Shown here in pieces: positions 1 through 10,986 of a DNA stretch of 64,000 nucleotides. The notes below the pieces were generated by a model. The model saw only the letters and a program-made list of their open reading frames with translations, was not told the origin of the DNA and ran no database searches. The DNA comes from Pyrenula massariospora (Eukaryota; Ascomycota; Eurotiomycetes; Pyrenulales; Pyrenulaceae): positions 124,001 through 188,000 of the forward strand of contig JAGFMI010000003.1 of the NCBI GenBank assembly GCA_021030905.1. Reading direction: 5' to 3'. Position 1 is the first letter of the stretch. Each line of letters starts with the position of its first letter. The translations under genes and the position numbers were made by a program.

Positions 1-708
1 AAGTCTTCTTAATTAGAACCGCGAGGTGCTTCGTGATATAGACTGATGAAGAAGGGGAAGAGAGGTTAGCCTTATACTGGGTTTTGAGCCTGTCTGCGTC
101 TAGGGGTGTTACGGAGGACTGGTGTGGCTATTGCTGCTCCCCAACAAGCTGTTGCCCTTCAGCAGCAACAAGAGTGTGAGTGCGTGCTATATGGGGTACG
201 TAGCGCCCAGAAGGGACCTGCGGAAACAGAAAATCATTCGAATGGCTGCTCCCTACGGAGATTTGGAGCTTTGTAGGATCCCTGGAAAAGTTTCTGGAGA
301 CTGCTTGCCTTGTTTCAAAACCTCGTCGTACGAAAGACTGCAGCTGCTATTGCTGCTGTTGTTGCTCCTGGCAACACAAAGAAAGGGATGGCTTGATATA
401 CCTTAGACGTCGCACCTAGAATGGATGGGTGCTTTCTGGTGTGATGCTGTGCGTTGTAGGATCCCTCAAACCCCATGGCAGATTGTGACATGAACAAATA
501 ATGAAATAGCGCTTTTTCAAACAGTCAGCACATCCTGGACATGCCTGCATTGTTTCTAGCGCGTTTTGTGCGAAGAACTGGTGTTGTTATTGTAGCCCGT
601 TGCAATAGATTTATATCGCTAATCTACTTACTATACAACGCTTTACCCCATTTAATCGCGCCGGCCAGCCGGCGCCACAGCACGTCCAAATACCCGGCAT
701 CGCCAACC
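1..708. repeat. Diverged repeat-like intergenic DNA
   Basis: No convincing gene is visible. Three stretches resemble one another: around 112-145, 327-375 and 562-606. Each has a purine-rich GCGAAGAACTG-like core followed by a CTATTGCTGCTG-like run. The first two are also each followed by a TTGTAGGATCCCT block (271-283 and 454-466). Spacing of the cores is roughly 220-240 bp, so this may be an old, heavily diverged tandem repeat. The spacing of the second block (183 bp) differs, so indels or chance cannot be excluded. Open frames here are Ala/Gln-rich through the GCT/CAG bias and look spurious. Confidence 0.35.
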
Positions 709-1470
709 TTAGTGAATGTTTTTGCACTCGACCGTGTCTCGATCCGATCGAGCGTGACCAGGGGCTGGGGCTGAGACCGGCGCGCAGCCGTCTGTGTTTT
801 TGGGACAGGCAACGTAGGCGTAGTGGCCACCGTGAGTGTCCCATGGCTCTTTTCTCTGGTCGCGGCAGACGGCCGTGCCCTCGCAGAGCTTGTTGAAAAA
901 GGCAGCTGGCAAGTCGTTGGCTTGGGCGCAGCCGTTCTAGAGTACAAAAATAGGTTGGTTAATTAGATTGCTTGAGATAGTGATTGTAAGAGAGGGGAGG
1001 CTTCTACGACGGTGTGGAAGATCGATGGGTGAATTAAGAAAGAGGGAAATATAGAATCACAGCGAGGACAATTAATGTAATGGGGGATGCTCACAATAGG
1101 CTTGCCGTTCTTGAATGGGGCGCGGTACCATGTGTTGGGGTCATCGGGCTTTTGACATTTCTAATGTAAAGTCAGTTTGTCTGCTTGGCCGGGTAGGGAA
1201 TGGATAGTGGTTGGAGGATAGATGTCCACATACGTAAGAGTTTCCGTCTGGATCTGGCAATACATCACAATAGTCAGTTTCGGAATTGTTGACCCAGCTG
1301 AAATCATCCATCAGCCATAAAGGTCATGCGCCAGACGGATAGGAGATATCTCACGCAGGGCAAGGGCATTTGCCCTGCGGAAAATTAGGGCCGTCGCCGC
1401 CTTTCGGCGCAGCGAGCACGGTGGTCATGCCCGCGGCGGCGCAGAATAGAAAGAGGGACTGGATCTGCAT
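709..1470 (-). CDS. Small secreted cysteine-rich protein (effector-like)
   Basis: Four exons on the minus strand: 1355-1470, 1234-1297, 1095-1160 and 709-936. They give a 157-residue protein. All three introns have clean GT..AG ends (donors GTGAGA, GTATGT, GTGAGC) and phases that keep the frame. The N-terminus MQIQSLFLFCAAAGMTTVLA is a typical signal peptide with a hydrophobic core and an Ala-rich cleavage region near residue 20-22. The mature part of about 135 residues has ten cysteines, including a CPC near its start, which suggests up to five disulfides. Trp, Tyr and Gly are scattered and no known domain is recognised. Small size, secretion and even cysteine number fit fungal effector-like or cell-wall/antimicrobial secreted proteins, but no function can be assigned. 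Nothing upstream suggests a cluster. Confidence in the gene structure is high; the role is unknown. Confidence 0.8.
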
Positions 1471-2549
1471 TTTGTGGGAAGATAGACTGAATAATATTTT
1501 CGACAGATTAAGGCAAAAATTGAAATTAACGATGATCAAGGTATCTGGACTCGAGAAGACAAACGCGGAAGATCGGACGCGGAATCACATACTTATAGGA
1601 TAAAATTCTGCTGGTCGAAGGAAATGTGTTGCTGCCAACATCAGACGGCCTGCTTCTAGACTTTAGCAACCATTGAAGAACAATGAGGGCTCGAGCTTTT
1701 GGCATAGGAAGGAAGCCGGTGTCGCACAAAGTCTTGCAGCTTTGCGATGGTAAAAAGGTTGTGGATAAGTTGTGTGGCCTTGTCTACAAACATACTGCGA
1801 AATTGATTTTTACATTAGCGCGACAACATGAGAGCAAAGGGACAATATGTGTGACCAAGATGCAGGATGCGTGCTGGTACTCTGTCATATACGGCACTAC
1901 ATGCTAGCGCTCAATCTAGTACTCAGTAATTTGGGAACCGGGTTTGGTAAGAGGTCAAGTTTTACAGTTCGTTAGGCGACCGTTATTCGAGACATCTTAC
2001 CCAATTAAGTAACCAAGCACTGCACCTAGACAAACAGGCCTGTTGGCCCCATTTTGGATCGAAGGTTAACATTTCGACCGAGCATCGCAGCATGTGCAAT
2101 AGGGACACAGGTTTCAGAGCTTTGCGGAGGGGTAAGTGTGATTCAAAAACGTTGTGTAGTCTCTTTAGGCGACAACATCGAGCTGCAGCTCCCACGCGGG
2201 CATTGTAAGGTGGAAAAGTTCGTGTCTTTTGATCCCGCAAGATTCACGAGGTGAGACGGCGGCATGAAGTAGTAGATTAAGCGCTGTTTGTGTGCGCATT
2301 AAGAAGATGTCTGAAAGAAGGCCGTTGAGTAATGAAACATGATAGAAGATCTTCCGCTTGGCTTCTGTTCTTTGACAGGGCAGGACTGACATCAACGCCG
2401 ATCCTCGCCCCCTAAGGTGAACGGCGACATTTGGGGGTCGCGTTTCTGGCTGATCAGGACAAGTTTCGCTTTCTCTCGCATCTCTTCATCAGGCGCATAG
2501 CATCCGGCTTTAGACATTTTCAAGACTGCATTTTTATGTCCGAGTTGAG
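1471..2549. other. Divergent intergenic region, no gene seen
   Basis: About 1.1 kb between the divergently transcribed secreted-protein gene (-) and WD40 gene (+). It must hold both promoters. Only short, unconserved open frames occur and no regulatory motif can be assigned with confidence. Confidence 0.6.
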
Positions 2550-5500
2550 ATGGGCGAACCCGCTGCTACTGCATCACATGTGACTAAAGTCAACGAGGAA
2601 GCGGAGGGAGTGAATGCACCGAGCCGCAGCTCTCGTCTCGCAACTCTCGCCCGACCGTCCACTGGAATGTCGCAAGGTACGTTCACAATCATGTGTCTCG
2701 TGCACGACTTGTCCCTCGCCGAAAGCGATGGTTTTTCTAGAAGCACAGTCGAATGCGGAGACGGAGACCCTGCCTCCGTAATAATGGGCTGACCATTATG
2801 AACCGCTTCCAGGGTCCGGGTCTGGCACAAGACCAAATAAACTGGTCCGCAACCATTCGAGTCAGCAGGCTGGCTCGACAAGTACGAATAACGCCAGCAA
2901 CCATCAATCTGAGAAAGCTGGGACAGCAGCAGGAGGCACAACAGCAGCCTCGGCGGGATCTGAGAGCAACAATGATGGGGTGGGCCCAAAGATCGATCCT
3001 CTATCTCGGGTCCGTATTACCCAGTCGCTAACCTCGCGGAATCGTCCGGCTCTACAATCTAGCGCTGATCTGTTCTCACTGACCCTTCTCATCCTCAGCA
3101 CATCCTGAAAAGAACCAACACTGCGCGTATGATTCCCCAAAACCTCAGAGCCGGTGTGCCGGCTGAGGCCGATGCGTCACCGGCAAACGAAGCGCCCGCC
3201 AACTCGGTGTCGCGCAGCAGCACAAACTTGACACCGGTCTCGAGGGTTGATACAACAGGCAGCAAGCTGTCGAAAGAGAAGGACAAGAAGTGAGTAATAC
3301 CACAATCAATTGCGTTTCACGCAAAGTTTGTTTCGAAGGATTCGGGGCTTACTCGGGCCATTTTGTGCCGGGCCAGAATTCTCAAAATACATCGCAGACG
3401 GCGTTGTGCTGACACAGGACGTTTGTCATCACAGGAAAGGTGTATCGTTTCTAAGCCGCTTTATGGGCACCAAAAGGAAAGACTCTCCTGCAGACTTCCC
3501 CGACAATGCCTCCGAAATTACAGACAATAGACCTACCGGGATGGACGCCGAACTGTTCTCACAGCCCATCGGCTTTATACCGCGATTTCCTGCTCCACCA
3601 AAGTATATCAAGGTGCGCGCACAGAACCGGAAAGAGAAAGAGTTTGATCGCGTGTTCCTAGCGCAACTCCTGCGAGGAAGCGAAGGGAAGCGGAAGAGAT
3701 CTACAGAGGACCCTGAGAACTGCGCGACAGCTTCCAATGCAAATCCAAGCTCCAGCAAGGCAGTATGGGCAATGAAGTTTTCAAAAGATGGGCAGTACCT
3801 AGCTGCGGCCGGTCAGGATAAGGTTGTACGAGTGTGGGCAGTCATATCGAGTCAAGAGGACAAGCAGGCTTTTGAAACAGATGAAGAAACGAAAAGTGGA
3901 GGTGGCACAAATGGTTCGGGCATGAAGCTCAATGCGCCCGTCTTCAAGACGAAGCTAGTGCGGGAATATGACGGCCACACATCAAGCGTTTTGGATCTCA
4001 GCTGGAGTAAGAACAATTTCTTACTGTCGTCGTCGATGGATAAAACGGTGAGATTATGGCATGTTTCGCGGCAAGAATGTCTGTGTGCTTTTAAACACAG
4101 TGACTTTGTTACGTCGATCCAGTTTCATCCGCGGGACGATCGCTTCTTCCTAGCCGGGTCCTTGGATTCAAAATTGAGGTTGTGGAGTATACCTGACAAG
4201 AGCGTCGCGTTCTGGGCTCAAGTTCCAGACATGGTAACGGCTGTGTCATTCACACCTGACGGGAAGCATTCCATAGCCGGTTGTCTGAACGGGTTGTGTC
4301 TATTCTATGAGACAGAAGGCTTGAAGATCAATGCGCAAATACACGTGAGGTCTGCTCGCGGCAGAAACGCAAAGGGCAGCAAGATCACCGGCATTGACAC
4401 CATCTCGCTTCCGAGAGACAGTCAAAATCCAGAGACGAAGCTGTTGATTACCAGCAATGACTCAAGAGTACGAATGTACAATTTCAAGGATCGGCAGCTT
4501 GAAATCAAATTCCGAGGAAACGAAAATTCGTGCTCTCAGATTCATGCAACGTTTAGCGATGACGGCAAGTATGTCATTTGCGGAAGCGAAGACCGTAAAG
4601 TTTACATCTGGCCCACTGGCCCTGTTGAGAGCGACAAGGAGCAGGATAAAAGGCCAATGGAAGTTTTCGAAGCGCACTCCGCGATTGTCACCACTGCCAT
4701 TCTAGCTCCAACAGCGACCCGACAGTTACTTGGACAATCCGGAGACCCAATTTTCGACATATGCAATCCACCACCGGTTCAGCTACTCAGCCGATCTGAA
4801 TCCATCATATCATCCAAAGCTGGCACCGAAGCTGCCCCATCTGTCAAGGAGGGTGTTCCACCAACACCCCGAACTCCCGCTTCGAGACTTGCAGAAGAAA
4901 AGCCTTCCTATGTCGCGCGTAGCTCTCACCCGGGCGGGAACATCATAGTAACCGCAGATTTCACCGGCTCGATCAAGGTGTTCCGCCAGGACTGTGCCGC
5001 CTTGAAACGGCGCTCCGAATCGTGGGAGAGTGGCTCGGTCTTCTCCAAGAAGATTCTCGGTCGCAGCAGTTCAGTCGCAACGCGCACCAGCGTCACCTCT
5101 TCCCATCGCCGCCGAACATCCATCACCAAGAACGGCAATGGCTCTAATGACCGCATACTTAACTGGAGGAACTCCGTTGCGAATCCCAGTACTCCAAGTC
5201 AGGATACTCTCCGAAGTATACACAGTGAACAGGCAATACGTAACCGAAGTGTCTCCCCGCGAAAATCTTTGGGTCAGTTCTCGCAAAAGTCAAACCATCG
5301 GGCAACTCATTCGACTCCTTTGATCACGAGCACGACGAGTGGCAATGCTCCTCTTTCCGTCTCAACTACATCTCCACCACCTTCGCTGCGCAAGTCCTCT
5401 ACCGCAGATAGTCCTCTACCCTCGAGTGAGAGTGCGCAAACGCCACCTGATGCTTCATCAAACAATCAGACCCCGACCTTCAACAACCACGCTGCTCAGA

Positions 5501-5865
5501 ACCCACCATCTGTGACAGTCAACGATGGGTCCGTTGGATACACAGAGCATGAAAATCCGCTCATGCTCGTCGGCAATGACCAATCAATGCGCTTCTGGAA
5601 TCGCGAGGCAATGTCAAACATGGCCCATCACCAGCCTCGTACGCCGGGCTTGTTGGAGCCAGAAGAAGGGATGCTAGGCAGAAAAGAGAGCATCATTAGT
5701 GCCTTGAGTAGCGATGAGGATGGAGAGGAGAGTGCCAGCTCGAGTACGAGCGAGAATGGGCATTTGAAATGTCAAGGTTGTGGAGGGGAGGAATTTAAGG
5801 CAACGAAGGGCAAGGGAGGCAATCAGCGGCTGGTTTGTGGGAAGTGTGGGAGGGGGTCTGGTTAA
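2550..5865 (+). CDS. WD40-repeat protein, WDR44/Dgr2-like, with C-terminal zinc ribbon
   Basis: Exons 2550-2676, 2813-3009, 3099-3289 and 3435-5865 join in frame to a 981-residue protein. The second intron's donor (GTCCGT) is the weakest and was chosen because it keeps the frame. The N-terminal ~270 residues are low-complexity Ser/Thr/Ala-rich, with a KGVSFLSRF motif near residue 173 that I recall from fungal homologues. WD repeats run from about residue 275 to 580, with repeat ends such as VVRVWAV, TVRLWHV, KLRLWSI and KVYIWPTG. A further blade (SIKVFRQD) follows a linker near 690. A long disordered Ser/Pro region comes next. The last 35 residues hold paired CxxC motifs (CQGC...CGKC), a zinc-ribbon-like end. 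The family includes human WDR44, a Rab11 binder, and yeast Dgr2/YMR102C. A scaffold role in trafficking or signalling is inference. Confidence 0.88.
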
Positions 5866-6831
5866 GGAGAGGGAATGCGGCCAATGTAGCCATGCATGGC
5901 CCGGAGGGATTTTGTAATTGGCATCGGCGGTGGCTTACTCCTTTTGCTGGGCATCCAATGTACAATATAACATGGTATTACGGGATAGATACGAACTGGT
6001 TCACAGCTGTGGGATCTTGGGGATTGTCAATAGGATCTTGTACAGGCTTTCTGGCTAAAGAAGTCAAAAGCAACCTATCTCAAAAAGTTACAAAGTGTTA
6101 AAATCTTTATGCATGCTTTGTCATTGATTTGTTCGTGTTCAAGTATACTCAAGATCCGCCTTTAAGCTCATGGGCCTTGGCGTCCCTTCCTCACACAACC
6201 AACTTCACTCCGCATTTTCGACAAACCCGATCCACACAATTCCATAATTTCCCAAATTGTCAGCTATCTCCTACTCCGCGCTCTCTCGTTCCTACGGCCT
6301 CATGATGGATAGGACAGCCACATTCAGTACGGCTCTTTTAAATTCCTGACCACTCCATAAACTTAGCCTCTATCACCTCGTGTCCAATCCGCCACGCCCC
6401 TCAAGAAAATACGCAAATTTGTTGCAGGCAGACCCAAATCACCACAACAGATCCGAAAGCACTCCTGTCAGATCTTGACCTTTATTTGCGATATTCAGGT
6501 CTTACTTGTGATCGCAGCTAATGAAGACAATCGTGTCCATGAACGCAATACACAATTAAACTCCGTCCGTGTCAATTCAATCCGCCGGCTGTCTTCACCT
6601 CGACCTCCTTTTTCAAAACCTTCCAACCTCAACACCTTCTTGGACTCGCGCCTCTCTACCCTAATTCTCTCTCAAACACAGCATAGAGGAGTAACCCTAT
6701 TCCTTCCTCAATACCTACTCCGGCGTCGCACGGTCCACTTGATATAAGCTCGCTACCAAACCCCCCCTTGTCCACTGCTTCAATTCTACGCCGCCCCTTC
6801 CCATCATTCTCCCGCCACTGGCGCAGACAGA
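5866..6831. other. Intergenic region upstream of SRP9
   Basis: About 970 bp between tandem + strand genes. From about 6580 it becomes C/T-rich, the usual look of a fungal promoter and 5' leader, running up to the SRP9 start. No other gene is supported. Confidence 0.6.
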
Positions 6832-7317
6832 ATGCCCTACCTCCCAACCCTAACAGACTACCTCACCCAGTCCTCCCTACTCCTCCAAGCCTACCCCTCC
6901 GCCCGCATAACCACAAAATACACCCCCAACCGCCGCCGCCGTCATCAGCCTCCTACCGAGACCAAGCAAGAGAAGAACGAGACAGCAGCACCCGCGGCGA
7001 CATTAACGTTCAAAACATACGACCCTAGCAGTGGCATCTGTCTGAAATATCGCACGAATCGTGCGCAGGAGGTAGGCCGGCTATGGATGGGGCTCGGGAG
7101 ACTTGCTCGGGGGCAGCAGATCAATTTTGACGAGGAGGGTGAATTGGGGAGGGACGTGGGGGGAGGACATGTGGAGATGAAGGATGCCCCGGCAGGGACA
7201 GAACAGCAGCGGGAGGAGAAGGAGAAGGAGAAGGGAGCTGCAGTGGGCGGTGGGGGAGATGGCGGTGCTGCGGGAGGGAAAGGGGGAAAGAAGAAAAAGA
7301 AGGGGAAGGGGCGGTGA
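6832..7317 (+). CDS. SRP9: Signal recognition particle subunit SRP9/SRP21
   Basis: Single exon, 161 residues. Starting at the ATG at 6832 gives the family's N-terminus (MPYLPTLTDYLTQSSLLLQA). The SRP9-21 fold spans about residues 1-95, with RITTKY in the first beta strand and a TFKTYDPSSGICLKYRTNR strand pair, then an AQEVGRLWMGLGRL helix. This is the Alu-domain subunit of the cytosolic particle that binds signal sequences on ribosomes and, in other eukaryotes, pauses elongation. Fungal SRP9/21 proteins are longer than the animal 9-kDa protein, and the extra length here is an acidic then Gly/Lys-rich tail (residues ~115-161) ending in a lysine run that may contact RNA. No intron is needed. 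An open frame starting upstream at 6768 is a different frame and was not used. Confidence 0.88.
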   Translation: MPYLPTLTDYLTQSSLLLQAYPSARITTKYTPNRRRRHQPPTETKQEKNETAAPAATLTFKTYDPSSGICLKYRTNRAQEVGRLWMGLGRLARGQQINFDEEGELGRDVGGGHVEMKDAPAGTEQQREEKEKEKGAAVGGGGDGGAAGGKGGKKKKKGKGR

Positions 7318-8235
7318 ATGCATGCCGTGGCTTCTGATTTGGAAAAGATGATCAGGCTGTATGGTATTTACAACCCTGACAGCTTCGCCGGACCTCTTAT
7401 GAGAACCACGCGATCTGCCCTAGCCGGGCCAAGCGAAGAGAGTTTCTAAGTCAGTGACGGCCTGGATCACTGACTATATCCTGCCAGTTGAAAGGAGCGC
7501 CGATGGATAGGTCGATGCCTCGCTGGTCACCATGTTGCAAGTCCTCCCCCAGAGAACATGCTTCAGGACAAGACTGGGATTTGCGGTTGGGCGGTATCAT
7601 TCGATCCAACTTGTCTCAATTCAACCAATCCCAGTCCACCTCCAACATTCTAAGCCAAAGGTTCCGATTGGATGCAGAAATTGAAGCGAAACGCCCGGGG
7701 ACGAAACAGCATCAAGGCAGGACGGGACGGGAAACTACACCGCATACGATGCCGGAATTGAAGCTGATATCCTCTCTATTTCTAGCGTCTGCTTGCAGAT
7801 TGTTCCTCGATTTATTTGCTTCATTCATATACATCCAACTTATCGGCGGTTTCGCAAAATCCGAGATTTACCACGAACGATGCATGCGTGTACCAGGGAT
7901 AGAACAAGAACGCTCCGGGGGGGCGTGATGGATCTAGAGCGTTGGATTAACGTGAGTTTGTTATTTCAGTATTGGATGCTCAGACGGTATAGATAGATTT
8001 CAAGTCAGAGCTTCCGCTTCCAATTCACGTCTACTATAGGAGTCCTCTGATTTTGGATTGAATGCTTCATCTTAATCCATCTTAAGAATAGGATGCCATT
8101 CGTTCAAGAGACCGGTTTGGTTCGGTATCATCTCACTCGCATGCTCTCTCAACCCAACACCTCTCCCTTCCTTGCTTACTATGCCTAACCACCTCCCAGT
8201 CTCCAACCATTCCCCTCCCCCATTACGATTAACAT
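7318..8235. other. Convergent intergenic region, no gene seen
   Basis: About 920 bp between the 3' ends of SRP9 (+) and MKT1 (-). A 146-codon open frame at 7488-7928 has no recognisable domain, unusual composition and no promoter-like leader, so I regard it as chance. The part after 8170 is C-rich and overlaps the antisense of the MKT1 C-terminus. Confidence 0.55.
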
Positions 8236-10683
8236 TCACCTCCTCCCCCTCAACCACCCATCCGCCCTCCCAAAAACCTCCAAATCCCCAAACCCCCCCT
8301 TCCCCACCACCTTCACCGCAGCAAACACCGCATCCCACAGCCCCCACCCCGCGCCCAAATTCCTCTGCACCCCCCTCGTCTGAGCCACCCACCCGGAGAC
8401 CTTCTCCTTCGTAGCTTCTCGCGTTTCTTCGGAGATGGGGGATTGTCCGTCCGGCCCCTCGTGCTGGGCCAGGTCGTCGAGGTAGGTGCGCACGAGGATG
8501 CCGAGGCCGGCGCCGTTGTTCGAGGAGATGAATGGTAGTCTAGATTATCAGTCAGGGATGGCATGTTAGGATTGTGTGTGGGGATGAGAAGGGGAGAGGG
8601 GTGATGGGGTACGTACGCAACACCTAACTGCGCCCAGTCTTCGCGGTGTCTATCCACATCGCCGTTTAGCAGCATCGTTACCAGGACGACCTCGATCAGG
8701 TCTTGGAGACTTGATCGGACGACGGAGGCCATGATCGAGTAGCACAGGAGCTGTCGGTTTAGAGGACCAGAGTAGCCGACGTTCTTGTGCTTTAGGCGGC
8801 CGAGACAGGCAGCGCGCGTAATGATGTTGGATAGCCGTCTGGATTCCTCTAGTGTATATATTAGTATAGTGTACCATATTTCCATTTAGGTTTGAAAAGA
8901 CAGCATTCATCCAGGTATAAACCCAGATAGGTTTGAATTTTGCAGGGCACATGCTTACCAGTACCTCTGCCCGGCGCCCCTGATGCCGTAATAAACATGT
9001 CCTTATCGTTGATCAACCCCAACCTCAGCATCTCCACGCCTAGCAAGATCGTCTCCTCAGGATGCTCTTTCGGGTCGCAGGCCGCAAACGCGGTCCGTAA
9101 TGCTTCGCCCCATTTTGTGAGCTGATGCGAAGAACTAATATATCCTCTTAGCTGCAAGAATCTGAAGAACACATTCGCTAGGATCTCTTTCTGGGACTTC
9201 AAAACGAGTCCGGCTTCTGGCTTTGTGGTGGTCTGTGTTGCGAAATTCGGGTCTTCAAGGCTGGCAAGACATGTCGAGAATGTAGGGTTGGAGTTCACGG
9301 CCTCTGGAAGAGCGCTTTCGCGGACCTTCCAACCGCTGATTTGGTCCTTGACAGATGGCTCGTCTTTCAGATTGATGGTTCTACCTGCGGAGAACCAGGG
9401 TCGCACCTCCACAGAGCGCACCTGGTAGTACCTATTAAGGGAATTGGCAAGCAGGACAAGAGACTGAGTCCACAGAGGCACCAGCTGATCACCCATAATT
9501 CGGTGGAAGTATTCTGAGTCTTCGGCGCCTGGTTGCAAGTAAAGATTGATCGTGCCAGAGGTTAGCCAGTTCGGTACCCGTGGACTGATTAAACCCCTTG
9601 AGATGTAGAAGTAGAGCTCTTCCGGAAGGCGCTGCCCGATAAAGTCATGGATTGCTCCCGGTGCTCTTTCGAGCTGCATTGGGGCTACAACGCCTTCAGT
9701 GTCCATGATGACGTGGTGCCTGATCGTCACGATAGCCTTTTTGTATCGCTCTGCATAGTCCATGCTCTGCATTTGCGGGTCTTCGCGATAAGTATTGCAT
9801 AGCTGGACCACCGACCGGCCCGCAGAATTGAGCAAGCTGAGAGCATCTTTAGGGCCAACAGACTTGAGCCCCATGCGCTCTAGAGCTGGGAATGTTGGGA
9901 GGTAAGGGCCTCCAAGCAGGAGTAGTGAATCACGGAAAGTCTCCGGCGGGACTCGATTGAGCCGCTCTCTGCAAGCGTCCAGACTCAACCAGGAGAAGGA
10001 ACTTCGCTCGGTGTCAATGGAGAGGATAATTTTTTCTGTATCATAGAGGAAGAGGTCTGACGAGCCCATAGCGGCGTCAATAAATTGTGTGGGTTGTTTG
10101 AGCATCCACGAAAGCTGCCAGCGGTCAGTCCAGTTCGACATGTTTCTGTGATTCACCAACCTGCGCAGAGGCGCTATAAGGTGCAACCATGAAGTCGAGC
10201 CCATTCTGGTATAGAATCTGCTGTAGGAACGGGAAGAGCTGTTCTGGAGTGTTTCCTAGAGTTCTCTCAGCACTAAACACGTGCATGCCATGTGTTTAAC
10301 TGACTAGCTCTTGAAAAGGCCTTGACCACTTCCTCAGCCTGGCCTTGATCATAAAATTCCCAAGCCGCTTTATGGGCCGCTCTCGCTGCCTCGATCCTCG
10401 TTCCAGCATAGTCGCTCTTCCCAAATTCTAAGCCGCCAAATATAAATACAAGAGAAATATTCCGAGTCTTCAGATCCTTGAGCTCTTGCTCAATCTGCTG
10501 CTTTAGATTAAATGGATGGCCGCCCAGAGCACCCAGTAATGGTTCTTGCGAGGGACTATCGCCGTTGATCTTCTGATTCAGATAATACGCCGCATCCACC
10601 CCGATAGCGGCATCTTTGAGCATGTTAAGGGAGTAGGTTGCGACTTTGGACTCGGCCCATTCCTCGATTGATTGGACTGTCAC
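8236..10683 (-). CDS. MKT1: Mkt1-like post-transcriptional regulator (XPG-fold)
   Basis: Five exons on the minus strand: 10305-10683, 10161-10255, 8959-10114, 8617-8848 and 8236-8539, giving 721 residues, close to the usual fungal length. The N-terminus (residues 1-~150) is an XPG/FEN-like nuclease fold: IGVDAAYYLNQK near 26-37, then LVFIFGGLEFG and a helical segment ending in FMVAPYSASAQ. The central and C-terminal Mkt1 domains follow, with KNVGYSGPLNRQLL and PFISSNNGAGLGILV as family signatures. In yeast Mkt1 acts with Pbp1 on poly(A)-dependent control of mRNAs and was first found through maintenance of killer M2 dsRNA; nuclease activity is not expected. The first intron is only 49 nt, but it is the one solution that removes an in-frame stop and keeps both frames. 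Start chosen at the ATG opening MTVQSIEEW. Confidence 0.9.
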
Positions 10684-10986
10684 ATGCGCATTAGCCGAAC
10701 TTCATGAAGTTGATCTGTGGGTCTCTTAAGTACCTGGCATGGCTGCAGCAGTAGCGGCCGCAATAGCTGCGTGTCCGCAATCCGAATAGAGTGGCTTAAG
10801 GATGTGTGGATATTGGCGATGGTGGCTGGGTCGAGATTGAAAGACGAGGGAAAGCTGGGGTGCAAGTCTAGTGCCAGGAACGCGCACGGACGCCGGGAGC
10901 TACTCCTTAGTGTCCGGCAGGGTTCGAGGATCGTCCAAGACAAAGCCGTTGTCGTCAGATACATTTCTATCTATCTACAGCTTTGT
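10684..10986. other. Short spacer between MKT1 and the dioxygenase gene
   Basis: About 300 bp between two tandem minus-strand genes. It holds the dioxygenase 3' UTR and the MKT1 promoter. No gene is supported. Confidence 0.6.

Noticed and set aside
7488-7928. 146-codon + frame between SRP9 and MKT1
   Set aside because: No recognisable features apart from one hydrophobic patch; sits in a convergent spacer with no leader-like sequence.
8313-8885. 190-codon minus-strand frame within MKT1
   Set aside because: Only its first part is the real exon 4; the rest is an intron and the wrong frame of exon 5.
10273-10304. A 32-nt first intron for MKT1
   Set aside because: Too short and breaks the frame; the 49-nt option (10256-10304) keeps the frame and has a branch-like site.
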